Source of the DNA: Synanceia verrucosa
Taxonomy: Eukaryota; Chordata; Actinopteri; Perciformes; Synanceiidae
Assembly: GCA_029721515.1 (NCBI GenBank)
Contig: CM056563.1
Coordinates: 13,333,454 to 13,397,453, forward strand
Length of the DNA: 64,000 nucleotides
Direction: 5' to 3'
The notes beneath the pieces are model-generated. The model saw only the letters and a list, made by a program, of their open reading frames with translations. It was not told the origin of the DNA and searched no databases. This document shows positions 46,946 through 59,524 of the stretch, piece by piece. Within the stretch, counting starts at the first letter, position 1. Each line of letters begins with the position of its first letter. Position numbers and translations under genes: made by a program.

Positions 46946-49900
46946 AAAAGCGTGCACATACTGCAGTCTCATTTCACAGTCTGCTCTTTACCTACCCAGA
47001 ACCCCCCTGGAGGGATTTAGTAAATAGAAAGCTAGTTTGTACTTTCCATTAGAGCCTAATTCTATTACGCAGCCAGCTCTTATCGATCCCAACATTCAAA
47101 GAGACATGCAAGAAAAGTAGCAAGTGGAGCACAGCGGAGGCCACTGTGGTTTGAGGATGGAGGCGCAAAAAGGTGGGAGAGTGAAGGGGGGGGGGGTGTT
47201 TGGTAGAGAATGAGGAGGTGAGAAAAAGAAATAAAGGGATGAGGACGAGGGGAGACAGATGTAAGAGCTCTATCTGCACCCTCCAGGAAAACATGTACCA
47301 GTGTCACGCTCTGATTGATAGCCACGCTATCTCACAAGCAATATCATTTGATCCCGTTTGTTTCCAAGCGATACCGTGCAAGACACGTGAGGAAACGGGT
47401 GCATGAGTGTGTGTTCTGACATAAAGCAAGCGCACACTCGCTGTATGGGCGTATGGAGCTCCACGTCCCACTGATTCACACTGACAACATGCATATCATC
47501 TGGACAGTGCACAGACATGAAAATGCCTCGCACACACCAACAAGCGCACACGCACACAAACACACACACACACACACACACTGGATCATGATAGGAGGGT
47601 GACCACTGCACAGCGTTGAGCCAGGCAAGATATGAAAATCCATATCTGAATGAGAAACCTGGGGTATGTGACCTCACTATGTGAGATTGGACTTGTCAGT
47701 GTGTGTGTTGTGGTGTTTTTAACCCAGGCGGTCTTGACCAGAGATGTGGTCGCAACTGAGTCGGCCAGCCCGAGGAGACGAGTGTGTGAATCTGAAGAAA
47801 AAGGGAGCGATTATGAGGCACATTTCTTCAGAGATGCCTGTGGATGAGAGGGGTGGAGAGAGAAAGGTGGTGAGAGAGGCAACAGAGCGGATAAACGAAG
47901 AGATGAGTTCAGAGAGAGGAGTGTGAAGGAGCCAAGGCGAAAATATGACACTGACACCTGCCTTAAAAAAGGTTATCAGTTAGCTGTTTGTGTCCATTCT
48001 GTCAGAAAGAACAAAGACTTAGTGACTTCAGGAAAACACACAATTTGTGATAAAAATACTGAAAACTGCATTGACTCTCTTTTGCAGGTAAATGCTGCCG
48101 AACCCCTTATTATGGTGACACAAACAGGTTGTGGAGCATTCTTACCCACATTTTCCATACTCCGTTCCTCTTCCTTCAGCCATCACAACCACTGATTTTG
48201 CTTAATTTCCTTGTGTTCTAACATCTCAGGCTGGCATATAGAATACCATTTATCTCAGTTCAAAATGAGTGAATTTCAGATATATAGTCCAGCCCCATCA
48301 GTGACCAAAAACTATTGAAAGAGGAAGATATGACCTCTGGTGACCAGAGAGTATAAAAATACACAAATCCATTTAGACTTGTAGATGAATCCTCTCCCAG
48401 CATGTTTCACAGGAAACACAGAAGCCTGTCACACACCTGCACTTCAATACACAGTGGATGTAGCACGTTGTAATACAAGAGGACGGAAGTGACTTAAAGG
48501 GATGAAAGCTAGGGAGACAATAAGGAAGACGTGTTTATGCAAGCTGCTACACAAAGCAAGCCAACGTCTGACTAAACGGGCAGATGGAGGAGAGGACGTC
48601 ATTCAGTTTTTCCTCTGCCTTTTACAGGCGAAAGTGTGCAAACTAACGAGGCTGCTATCTGGATTAACACCAGCGTGGAGCTTATGGTTCCTTATGCTTA
48701 TTTTATCAGTGATGCACGCCCACAATCGCAGTGTGTTTCTTGTCAGCTCCAGCTTGTCAGCATAGTTTTGTCACTTAGAACAATGTTTCATTTGACAGCT
48801 TCATCAAGACGTCTCAAGACAAAACAAAAAGTTTAGGGGGACATCTTCTATTATTCTAACTGTTAGAATGAGGAGAACCTGTTTTCCCTGGATGAGAAGC
48901 GTGTTGATCAAAATTCAAAATATGAATCATCAAACTCCCACAGTTTACGTAACATTAAGGGTATATCAGAATTAGCATAGCGTAAAAAGAAAAGATTTTA
49001 TGTCTGTTAAAAATCACTGTCTATGGTTCGAATGAGGGGAACTTTGCATTATGGACTGGTTGTCTGTGGCGACATTCCCGGGAAAAAAAAGAATCACAAG
49101 CAGTGCAGAGAAGGAAGTGGGATCCAACAAGGCACCTGTAGTTCCTGCTTATCGCCACAGGTGCCGCCAAAGAGAAGAGAGCTCTTTGAGAATGGTTAAT
49201 ATGCAGAAATGTAACTGTGTTCAGCATCAATAGTTTCCTGATGGAGCTTATAACAGATCAATAGTGTCATTACCGCTATCAAGAGGTGGGCAGATAAAAA
49301 AAATAATGTAGCGTCTTAACTGTGCTGCCCAAGTTTATGGGCGTCATTAAATTCAAATTCTGTTTTAGGGTGGACTTGGCATTTAAATTATGAAGGCACA
49401 GCCTTGATATGACTCATTACATGCTTTCTAGGAGGTAAATTAATGCTCTCACTGGACTGCACATGAATGTAGATCAATTCTTTATAATGGAGCTTGACTT
49501 ACAAAAGCATTATTTCTATTCTACGGCCCGAATTCAAATCAAAATTTAGGCATTTAGCAGAGACATTCATCCAAAGTGACTTTGTAAAACGAGTGCATTT
49601 GCCTCAGGCATAAACAGGGGACACTGACAGTTAATTCTAAGTGTTGTGAAAAACTGGTACACTTACGAAGAAGAATTAATCACCTGGACGTGAAAGAACA
49701 AACGCAAACTTTGCCACAAGTCTACAGTCTGTGTTAACAGTATTAGCCTGTGGAGATTTGACGGAGCAGCCGGGTCAGTCCATCCTGCCACAGATCCTGA
49801 AGGTTTGAATTAAGCAGAACAAGAGCAAACATTCGCCCTTCAACCCCCCATAGAGTTAGAAAGTTTAGAATTCAACATCAGGTCTTTTCAGATCCGCTTT

Positions 49901-51150
49901 CAGATACTAAAGGTCAATCTCAGTTCAGCCTGCAGCATCAAACCATCAGTCCTGATGTCAGTGCGCTTTAGATATCAGGTATCTGAAAGTCAATGAAATC
50001 ACTCTGGCTGGGTCATCACTCCACGTCTGTTAGCATCACTATGGTGATGAGGTTCATTCCAGCCCAGGAGACAACTCAAGTAAACAAGGAGAGTGACTTT
50101 GACACAAAGTGTGTGAGGTGCATTGCAAGTCTAGTTGGCGGTTACAGGCGATAAACTGCATTATGGGAGCACAGTGTCTCTCTCTCTGTTACTGTCTCAC
50201 ACCAATACAGCACACAAGTACATACAGTGTATTCTCATGCAGGCAGATGCAGAGGTTGCATAGGTATTGAGATGCACATATTATTATGTGTTTGGCAATG
50301 CTGTAAAAACATCCATCAGTTGAAAAATGAAATGAAAAATGCCTCATCTGTTTCACTCAGCTGCTTTCAAATAGGACCCACATACAGTATGTGCAGAGTG
50401 GCGAAGGACTGGCACTTGGTGTTTGAAAGGGCTTGTTCTGTGTAAAAGGTCACCTGTGCTGTGGTGGATACCCATCCACACACACACACACACACACAAT
50501 CATAGGGCAGGTCAATGACAGTGTACTCTCCAAGCTGTCAGGGCTGATCTGCGATCCACCCAGGACAAAACAGGAAGTTCTCTTAGGCTTCCACCTCTGC
50601 AGACTGACTGGTACATTGTATTCCTCACAACCACAGAATGATAACTAAATGCCAACAAGCATTTTTTGTATGTCCACATGTAAAACAAAACCTAAAAGGA
50701 ACATCATTTTCCAGTGTCACTGCAAAGTGATAAGCAGACAACAGAGCTGTCTCAGTCTGACAGATATTTAGAGATAGACATCATCATATGAGGACCAAGC
50801 TGTGTCAGGGTCAGCTCAGCTCAGGTTTTATCAGCCGCAGAGCACAATCCACCCCCCCAAAAAAAAAAATCAATGTCAGTCACCACATTTTGAATATCAA
50901 GAATACATCTAAACCAACACTCCTTATGTTGTCAGGTAGCCTGTGCATGCAAATGATCATCAGTTCTAAATAAACAGACAGCTTCTTCAGTCTGGTGGCG
51001 AGTAACCAGAATGAAGGAAAAAAAAACTGCCAACAATAACAACAACAGCAGAAGAGTTATGGATCCCTCAGTGGGTGCAATGTCAATATTAGGCTGTAAA
51101 TATATATACAGTATATAAAAGCAAAACAAAGCATCAACAAGTTTACTCAC
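44531..51150. other. Intergenic with microsatellites
   Basis: Microsatellites include (GT)n 44996-45021, (GA)n 45560-45591, (AC)n 46907-46943, (CA)n 47562-47581 and 50478-50498, and a G11 run at 47187-47197. A CATTTAGCAG...CATTCATCCAAAGTGACTT fragment at about 49548-49582 is a recurrent fish repeat. An acceptor-like site at 48628 opens about 48 codons, but no product is recognisable. No gene is called. Confidence 0.45.
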
Positions 51151-52205
51151 TCTGCATGTCTGGTCCCAGTAAAACCAGTCCACTCTGCATCTCTGGTCCC
51201 AGTAAAACCAGTCCACTCTGCATCTCTGGTCCCAGTAAAACCAGTCCACTCTGCATCTCTGGTTCCAGTAAAACCAGTCCACTCTGCATCTCTGATCCCA
51301 GTAAAACCAGTCCACACTGCATCTCTGGTCCCAGTAAAACCAGTCCACACTGCATCTCTGGTCCCAGTAAAACCAGTCCACACTGCATCTCTGGTCCCAG
51401 TAAAACCAGTCCACTCTGCATCTCTGGTTCCAGTAAAACCAGTCCACACTGCATCTCTGGTCCCAGTAAAACCAGTCCACTCTGCATCTCTGGTTCCAGT
51501 AAAACCAGTCCACTCTGCATCTCTGGTTCCAGTAAAACCAGTCCACTCTGCATCTCTGGTTCCAGTAAAACCAGTCCACACTGCATCTCTGGTCCCAGTA
51601 AAACCAGTCCACACTGCATCTCTGGTCCCAGTAAAACCAGTCCACTCTGCATCTCTGATCCCAGTAAAACCAGTCCACTCTGCATCTCTGGTCCCAGTAA
51701 AACCAGTCCACTCTGCATCTCTGATCCCAGTAAAACCAGTCCACTCTGCATCTCTGGTTCCAGTAAAACCAGTCCACTCTGCATCTCTGATCCCAGTAAA
51801 ACCAGTCCACTCTGCATCTCTGGTCCCAGTAAAACCAGTCCACTCTGCATCTCTGGTTCCAGTAAAACCAGTCCACACTGCATCTCTGGTCCCAGTAAAA
51901 CCAGTCCACACTGCATCTCTGGTCCCAGTAAAACCAGTCCACTCTGCATCTCTGATCCCAGTAAAACCAGTCCACTCTGCATCTCTGGTCCCAGTAAAAC
52001 CAGTCCACTCTGCATCTCTGGTCCCAGTAAAACCAGTCCACTCTGCATCTCTGATCCCAGTAAAACCAGTCCACTCTGCATCTCTGGTTCCAGTAAAACC
52101 AGTCCACTCTGCATCTCTGGTCCCAGTAAAACCAGTCCACTCTGCATCTCTGGTCCCAGTAAAACCAGTCCACTCTGCATCTCTGGTCCCAGTAAAACCA
52201 GTCCA
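51151..52205. repeat. 33-bp minisatellite, 32 tandem copies
   Basis: The unit starts TCTGCATCTCTGGTCCCAG and ends TAAAACCAGTCCAC. All copies keep the exact 33-bp length, so frames stay open throughout, on the plus strand and in all three minus-strand frames, without implying coding. Three positions vary: GGT/GAT, CCC/TCC, and CTC/CAC at the unit junction. The first copy is slightly diverged (GCATGTCTGG) and the last ends GTCCATCC. Copies 13-17 and 22-26 carry the same five-variant series, which shows internal block duplication. Confidence 0.97.
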
Positions 52206-52430
52206 TCCAAACTTTTCCAACATTTTTAGCTGAATGAGTGTCACAAAATTGCAGCAGTAGTAAACGTTGAAGTGGTGCTAGCTAATATGCTAGCTAGTTC
52301 TAGCATGTACATCAGGTGTGTTTGATTTGTGTCACTTATCGTGCTGGCCGGGTGGTCCATGGGCGGTTTTTATGGTCGTCTCGAGGAGGTAACCCGCAAA
52401 ATGAGAAAACAAGCGGAAACTGCAAAACAC

Positions 52431-52496
52431 TCTCGCGAGACTCGCTGGCCGATGACCTTACGTTACCCAATGTCTCGCTCTTACCATCTCGCGAGA
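52431..52496. promoter_or_regulatory. Two TCTCGCGAGA palindromes
   Basis: Perfect TCTCGCGAGA motifs lie at 52431-52440 and 52487-52496, in a CpG-richer patch (52340-52500). This 10-bp palindrome is a known activating element of CpG-type promoters and is bound by BANP. No gene start is recognised next to it, so the transcript, if any, is unknown. Confidence 0.5.
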
Positions 52497-52576
52497 ATTT
52501 AACAATTTACTTCTTGACTTTCTGCTACGACCCTCCTGTCATAGCAGCCAAAGCTCAGGTGATACTAATGTGTGTG

Positions 52577-52660
52577 TGAATGGGTGAATGTGATGTATCA
52601 TGTAAAGCGATTAGGGTATCGTTGAAGTATAGTAAAGCGCTATATAAATACAGACCATGT
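52577..52660 (+). repeat. Recurrent fish repeat tail (AAAGCGCTATATAAATACAG)
   Basis: The phrases GAATGGGTGAATGTGATG and AAAGCGCTATATAAATACAG form a sequence seen very widely in teleost genomes, probably the tail of a retroelement. Only this short part is present. Confidence 0.5.
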
Positions 52661-52927
52661 CAGATTTAATAGCCAATTTTAACTGCATTATTTCCTACTG
52701 TGACATGAGAAATGTTTTTTTTTCTGAAAAAAAACCCGAGAAATCAGTGATGAGCAGAGATTTTTTTTTACCCTATGTAATCCTTAATTTGAATGTGTTG
52801 TTGCACATTTTAACCCAGACCCAACCCTCTGCCCCAACACATTCTGCTGTAACCCAATGTTGAAAGAAAGAATGAAAAGTGTGTCAAAGTAATTCAAAGT
52901 CATGCATAAATAATTCATTGATTCATA

Positions 52928-52928
52928 C

Positions 52929-52996
<68 letters not shown>
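52928..52996. repeat. (AT)n microsatellite
   Basis: About 34 AT units with one GT interruption. Confidence 0.97.
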
Positions 52997-52999
<3 letters not shown>

Positions 53000-54373
53000 T
53001 CTCCAATCTTTATCTAAACTCCCCAAGGTAACAGTAACACAGTGCAGCATATCCCAACTGGTTCTCTTATTATCATGTTGCTGAGAAAAAAAAACAAGCC
53101 TGAGGTGAGGCATGCATGCAGAACATGAATTCAGGACTGCAGTCAGCTCAGGGTGGGCCCACGCACATCTCAATGTGTGGCTTATAGCTGTGGTGCAGAA
53201 ATCTGGAGTCATGCTGACGCTAAATATAGACAAAGGTTTTATGTAAGCTGAGGTGAATCATTCCAATCCACACATTTCAGCACATTTATCCACACACACA
53301 CTGAATAAGTGACACGGCACAGGTGAAGGAAACACTGGGATGTGTTAAACATCCGCAGTGTTGCTCACATGAAATAGATTTAGTGACAGCATATGCCCTG
53401 CTGTGTGCCTGCTGAATTCACACACATTCAAACACATCAGCGTGTGTGCTTGTTTCTTTACTATGCGCAATTTGAATATGTTAATCAAAGCCCTGACATG
53501 ATTGATTGCATGTATGTGGAAGGGGCTGGATGGTTGTTCTTCACACAAGCATCACAGCGTCTAAACAACACTTACAGTATGCTACACTCACAGTAGGACA
53601 GAGTGTGTTGACATTTCTGTGAAACAGTGGTGCACAGTCCACTATTTGTTATCGGTATGAGTACAGTGAACAAAAGCAGTCTGGTGGTAGAGGTGAGACT
53701 CGAGCCTTGCTCAAATGATGTGAGTTGATGCAGAACAAGCACAAACACTCTGGTACGCAGACAGAACTGCCTCGGGTATTGATCTTGTCTGCCACAAAAT
53801 AATGAAGAGGGGAAGTGTTGAAATGAGTTATTTCCAATTAAGAGTGTGGGAAGGCGGTCGGGTTTACAGCTGAGAGATGATGAGAGAGAGGCGAGTTGTA
53901 AGAGAAAGAAGAATCAGAAGGAGAAGGTGGAGGAGAAAGGAGAGGGAAAGAAGAAGGGGAAAATGAATACAGAGATACAAGGAGTGGAGAGGCTGGTAGT
54001 CATCATGGCAACCTAATCTCCTCCTCTTCCTCCTCCTCCTCCTCAGGAGACAACACCTTTGACACTTGCAGGTAGCTTCAGGGCTCTGATTATCTCACAC
54101 AAACGAACATACAGCCATATGCCTCGGAGGAAGCATGTCAGGCTGATCACATTGCTCTGCTGTCAATGAGTCCTGATAAACAAAAGAAAGGAAAGGTCAT
54201 CCTGTGCAGTTCCATCAGCATTTATCCTGAAGGATCAGAGCATGGGAACGTCTTCGTCACCTCCTCTTCCCTATCCATCCATCTCCTTGAGTCAGCCTCA
54301 CACACATTGCCTTCTGTTACATCAGATTAGATTATTATAATACTCACGAGTTTCTCAAACTCACTCTCTCTGA

Positions 54374-54438
<65 letters not shown>

Positions 54439-55500
54439 GGTGTCTGGTTGAAACTACTTCAAAGATTTATGCCTTGTTCTGATGTCATTCCCCTGTCCCT
54501 GTAGCATCCCATGCATGCAGGACACATTATGCTGGTCAGCAAGAAATCAATGGAGCTGGAGATTATAGGAGTCTTATTCACGGTATGAGTAAGACCATCT
54601 GTGGCACAATCATAAGACATCTTTCAGCTATCTTTATAGTCTCACACGACTGTCAAGAAATACATGAAATTTATTCAGTGTGAAATCCTAAATTGCTGGC
54701 GGTATAAATGTGGTCAGATAATCTCTGCATACACAAACAATTTCACAGAAGGAATTCACAGAGATCACTGACTAAAAAAATGTGACCACTGTGTTCCAAC
54801 ATCCCCAATTAAATTCATTAATATTACAACAGTGACATCTACTGGTTGACACTGAAATGTGAGCTTCATGGAGAGAAAATAAATGGAACCAAGATGAATT
54901 CAATTATTGAGGTTTTCCAGCCAAACCGTCACAAGATGGGGTTAATTTGTTTGACATTTTGTGTCTTGTTCATCGGGAGCACCTGCTGATCAGAGGAGTT
55001 CATGCCTCCGTATGACTTTTGAACTTATGACAATTTTTGACATTCGATATATGACTATTCGTTGCACTCTATGATACACTGTTTTTACCACATAGCATAC
55101 TATGGCTTTTTTTCCATGAAATCTATGACATAGCTCAGTTTGGTTGTTGCAGTGAGGTGGGATGTGGTCATTGCTGATGCATAATTATGAATCTAAAATA
55201 TCATACTTTATGTTTCACATACATATACACTGTTCTTTCTGGGTTTACGACACATAATAAGATTGCTTAACAAGTTGAAGGAATCACAAAAGTCCATGTT
55301 TATCAAGGACATGCTTTAATACATGTTGTGGAGGCAATCATTATGCTCAGTTATAAATCTGGAATGTCTGGGAGGGAAAACAAAAACAGCATTTCAAAGC
55401 ACCTTGAAGAACAATGGATCACATTTGTCATCTGAACACTGCTTTGAGTTTAGGTTTGCTTTTCAGTCGGTCACTCTGAAATGGAGGATGTGCTGCCACA
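53000..55500. other. Intergenic, downstream of the galectin
   Basis: Non-coding. It holds a purine-rich stretch (53880-53990) and the compound (TC)n/(AC)n repeat at 54374-54437. No gene is recognised. Confidence 0.5.
54374..54437. repeat. (TC)n-(AC)n compound microsatellite
   Basis: About 12 TC units run directly into about 20 AC units. Confidence 0.97.
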
Positions 55501-55503
55501 GTA

Positions 55504-55509
55504 TTTATT
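55504..55509 (-). terminator. Candidate poly(A) signal of the galectin
   Basis: AATAAA on the minus strand, about 210 bp past the stop. Another AATAAA at 55719-55724 overlaps the stop codon itself; either could be used. Confidence 0.45.
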
Positions 55510-55719
55510 CTAGAGACATTGTGACTTTGCTTGTGACTTATCTATCAATCTTTAAACTTGTTGCAGCTTCTTACACTGAGTGATAAAACATGTAAGGCAG
55601 TACTGATACCACATGGTATTCAGAAAACTGAAAATCTAGGGCTATATGTGACCTAATACTAACAAAATTGAAAAAACATATATAATTTCAGTCATCCAGT
55701 TCCAGGATGAATGGAGGTT

Positions 55720-58700
55720 TTATTTGATCTCAATGCTGATGATGCGAACATCCCCATCGAAGCTGATGTACGAGTACTTCTCTGCACCCATGCGATTGGG
55801 GAAGTGGATCACAGAGCCATCTGATAAAGTCACCAGGAACTCTGCCGGGGTGAACTGCACGATGATCTACACGGTAAGATGTGTGAGAGAGACAGATAGG
55901 AAAAAAAAATGAATAATTTAAATTAAATTAGTCCCGCATCATACCACACCATATCACAAATACTTGAAAAGAGTTTGTATAGCACTCAGATCTCTGTAAA
56001 ACCATAAAATGACGTTTAAATGATGAAAGTCATCAGAGAGACAGTGTCACACATTGTCCAACAGAGGTCACTAACATGCCTGTGGACACATGCACAGCTG
56101 GAGCATGTACACACACACAAACATAAAAAAAACCACACACTCACTTTGAACTCCTCTCCCCGGCAGAAAGGAAAGCCTCCCTCACGGTGCTCCTCACACC
56201 ACTGGCCTTTCTCATAAGAGTTGCAGACCACCGCGTTCTCGTCTCCGTGGGCGTTAAAACGAGGGTTGATGTGCATAGTAATATCCTGCTCATCAGGGCC
56301 GATATTCATTTCAAAGCTGTGGCACAAAGTAGCATATAATAAAAGATGTGTTGCTTTTGTAATGTGGCTGTAGTTGGCACAAACAAAAAAAAAATTAACT
56401 CGGTATGTTGGTGCATGACATGTAAACATATGCAGGTGGTGCAGAGATAAGAATCAAAGGATAATAAAGTGATTTAGAAGAAATATGGGGTGCAAAAAAA
56501 CTCTGATAAAGTGGTAAAACAGTGCAGTATGGCAGATAAATAGATACAAATCTGTACAAAAAAATCAAGAAAGGTGCATATACAGTATAAGGTGTAATAT
56601 AATATATTTTTTTATATTTTTTCTTAATTTCACCTTATTTTATTTTTATTATCATTTTTTAATGTTGGCTTTGTTTCACAGCAGGGTTATTTTTTTCCCT
56701 ATAAGGGTTTACCTTATCTTAAAACACTGAGACAACCTCAGCAGCTGTGTGGTTGTTCTCTTCATCTGCTAACTATCATCTTCATCACACCCACATTACT
56801 GAGGAGAAGTTAACAGGCAGTCACTGACTATAACTGATTACAGATTCCACCTCCAGCTCTATATACAGTAAAGAGTGGCCGTCGTGTCGAGTTCAGTCAC
56901 TGCCTTCCACAGAGAAACTTTCATCAGCTGTTACTTGTGTGATTATACTTACTTTGTAGCATCAGGTTTGGGGACTCCAACAACGGTCAGGGTCTGCCCG
57001 ACCTTGAAGGACATTTTCTGTACAGTCATACCCTGTGCAGAGGAACAAGGGAAGGATAGTGATACAGTACCTTACTGTGTGCAAATATGCTTGATTTTTT
57101 TTCCCTAGATCCAATCATTATTGCAGCTGCAGCAGCACCAGCAGGAACCGCAGCCAACTCTTCAATCCCCACTTTATCCTTAGAAATTACACCACATGTG
57201 TTTTCAATTATGCTTCCATTGGCTGACTGGTCAAAGATTCCAGCTCTTTCCAGTCCCGTTGCCATGGCCCTTTTCTGCTACGCAGGTTCTTGGCAGACGC
57301 TAAAAATGTTGAACTGATGAGGGACTGAGTAATATTTCCCTAAGTGCAACACTGGATGACAAGTACGCAGTGGAAAAAGGCCGAGCACAGCAGAAATTGG
57401 TTGCTGCTGTACATGTGGCAGCAGGGGGATACTGAGCTGAGCCACGATTAGGAAATTACACTCGAGCAATCTATTATTTGGTTGTGAAACACAGTTCACT
57501 GCTGTTTAACATTTTGTCATTTTGTCAAATGATGTGTCTGGGGAACTGTTTGCTGTCACCAGGGCTATAAGCACAAATACAGCAGCACGTAAAGGGTTTA
57601 CATTTTTTTTTTTTTTTTATAGTTCAACACGTGCTAAAGTAGAAGGTTATGAGAGTTATTAGATTAATCTGATTCTGAACAAACAATGTCAATTGCAACT
57701 AAAGTAAATGTAAAAAATATTAGATCAATCAAGTATTTCATATCTATGAACTCATAACAACTTGAACACCAAAGATCTGCACATGTATGTACATTCAGTA
57801 TAAATACTCAGTGAATTTCATATGGAAACATTTAACACAATGTTAGCATTTTTGGCATTTATAAAAAATCCTGATTTTGAAATTGTACAATTGGTATTTT
57901 CCCAAAATATGTCTGCACAAATTTCAAGACTTTGGATCTATTAGAAAAAAATGTTGAGGCATTTTATATAGTCTTTGAACACAATGTCATGCACTAATTT
58001 TAAATGATATGTTTTATTAGTCACACCTATAGTTGAGGAAACAGACCTTATTGTACAAAAAAATAGTTTGGATGAACTGTTATTTCATCAGTGCCTTCAG
58101 AGGCTGATCTTAGTGCACTTTTCTGGGGACAGTAGCAAGAATTTTAACAACTGCTGGGTGAGTTTTATGAACTGCAGCTGTTGGGAAAATCCTTGCTAAT
58201 CTTAAAAGTGTTAGATGGAACCATATTTTCCCAATGAAACTAACTTTAAAGGCAGTTTATTCAGCTGATAAAGTTCAGAGTCAGAATGATTAACATGACC
58301 AGATAGACACTGGAGCACATGGAATGGAGATGTATGGCAAAGGGCCCAATGATTTTTAGTCATGTATTATTAACCTGAAGACTACCTTTAAATAGTCTGA
58401 AATAGGCTGATATAAGCCTTAGAGGATTTGTCTGTGGTAAAACCTTCCAAAAAATGAGATGAAGTGAGAGTAGCAGGATAGAATGACATGACATTCCTTC
58501 CATGTTAGAGTCCAACTGTAAAGAGCGTGATTAACACATGGCACTGATGTGTGTGGGGCTGGGCTGAGGTCAGAGCTGGCAGTGATCCTGCATCCTCCCA
58601 TCTAAAGTCCTCTAGAGGAATCTGCATACTGTAAGACATGTCCATGGAAGAGATGCCAAGAGATGCCAGTTCATTAGACCTCTAACTATCTAAACATTAT

Positions 58701-59404
58701 GTATAAGTAAAACACATTCATAAATAAAGAAATTATTCCTGCTGGAATATACATTTCCAGTGCAGGAGCCACTGCTATCAACGCTGCTTTAATCCAAGAG
58801 GTGAATTTGAGAATTACAGCAGAGCAGCATCTATTCTATCCTCCACCCAAAGACTTTTTATCCTTTAATATCGTTCGAACCCGCTGGCCCCACCTCGCTG
58901 TTCCCTCGCCAAACACATGTTTACCCCTGTAGCCAACAAAAAGCCAGAATGATACAGGCCCTTTCATTGTAATCTACTCAATTTATGACCCCAAAGAGAC
59001 CAGAATGCATTGCTGCGCTGTGTTCATGCTCTGGGTATTTAGACTGAGATGACTGGGATGAAATGGAGAAAGCGTTTCTGTTCCAGTGTAATAAAATTAT
59101 TGCAGGAAGAATGCAACTTGGTGACTGCAATGTTACAGAGAGTGTGCTGAATGCTTTGACCATAAAAGGCAATCTGAGAAGCCCAGGCTTACGAAAAGCA
59201 AAATGCAATTAAATGTATGTGCAGTGAGCTGGTGCAGTTCAAGCATTGTTCAGCTGGTTCAGTATGTCATTGAGTGACAACCAGCTGCCAGTGCCACTCT
59301 GGAAATATGACCAAACACTGCTTGTCAATCTGAGCCATCAAATGCAGAGTAAAAGCAAAGCAGGAGCGCAACAGCTTTGTCAGAATGATACTTACCTTCA
59401 TCAT
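55720..59404 (-). CDS. lgals2: Proto-type galectin (galectin-1/2-like), complete
   Basis: This is a soluble beta-galactoside-binding lectin with a single carbohydrate-recognition domain, normally a homodimer acting in the cytosol and, after non-classical secretion, outside the cell. The four coding exons are 59396-59404, 56953-57032, 56145-56316 and 55720-55866 (9, 80, 172 and 147 bp), all with GT-AG introns. The 80 and 172 bp lengths are those of vertebrate LGALS1 exons 2 and 3. The product is 135 residues, the usual proto-type length, and has no signal peptide. All eight sugar-contact residues are present: H45, N47, R49 (HINPRF), H53, N62, W69, E72 and R74 (WCEEHR). It carries three cysteines (61, 70, 81). 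The start is the first of two adjacent ATGs. The galectin-1 versus galectin-2 name is uncertain; the WCEEHREG motif resembles what I recall of fish galectin-2-like proteins. Confidence 0.93.
57034..59389 (-). other. Intron 1 of the galectin
   Basis: The donor GTAAGT follows the nine-base coding part of exon 1, and the acceptor CTCTGCACAG precedes exon 2. The 2.4-kb intron is AT-rich, with a T18 run near 57604-57621. I see no element or gene within it. Confidence 0.75.
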
Positions 59405-59490
59405 TTGCAGATGATAGTAGTCAGTCAAGTGGAGCTGAGAGGAAGTGAGAGTGGTGCAGCAGGGCCTTGGCTCGCTGCTCCTTCACAGCA

Positions 59491-59496
59491 TTTATA
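59491..59496 (-). promoter_or_regulatory. TATA box of the galectin gene
   Basis: TATAAA in the context CTGTATAAATGC lies about 90 bp upstream of the ATG on the minus strand. Transcription would start near 59460-59465, giving a 5' UTR of about 60 bp. A TATA promoter suits a tissue-restricted, inducible gene. Confidence 0.75.
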
Positions 59497-59524
59497 CAGC
59501 ATGGGCAGGTCTTCAACCTGAGTG

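Noticed and set aside
47650..47926. Open frame after an AACCCAG acceptor-like site
   Set aside because: No recognisable protein, a weak polypyrimidine tract, and overlapping frames of equal quality.
48628..48778. Possible exon after an acceptor at about 48628
   Set aside because: About 48 codons are open after TTTTACAG, but I see no recognisable product and no convincing donor or partner exon.
51151..52205. CRISPR-like regular repeat array
   Set aside because: The units are directly adjacent with no unique spacers, and the genome is a fish. It is a minisatellite.
50932..52244. Long open frames of 355-424 codons on both strands
   Set aside because: They are a direct result of a 33-bp tandem repeat with no stop in those frames. 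No promoter, splice signals or domain support a gene.
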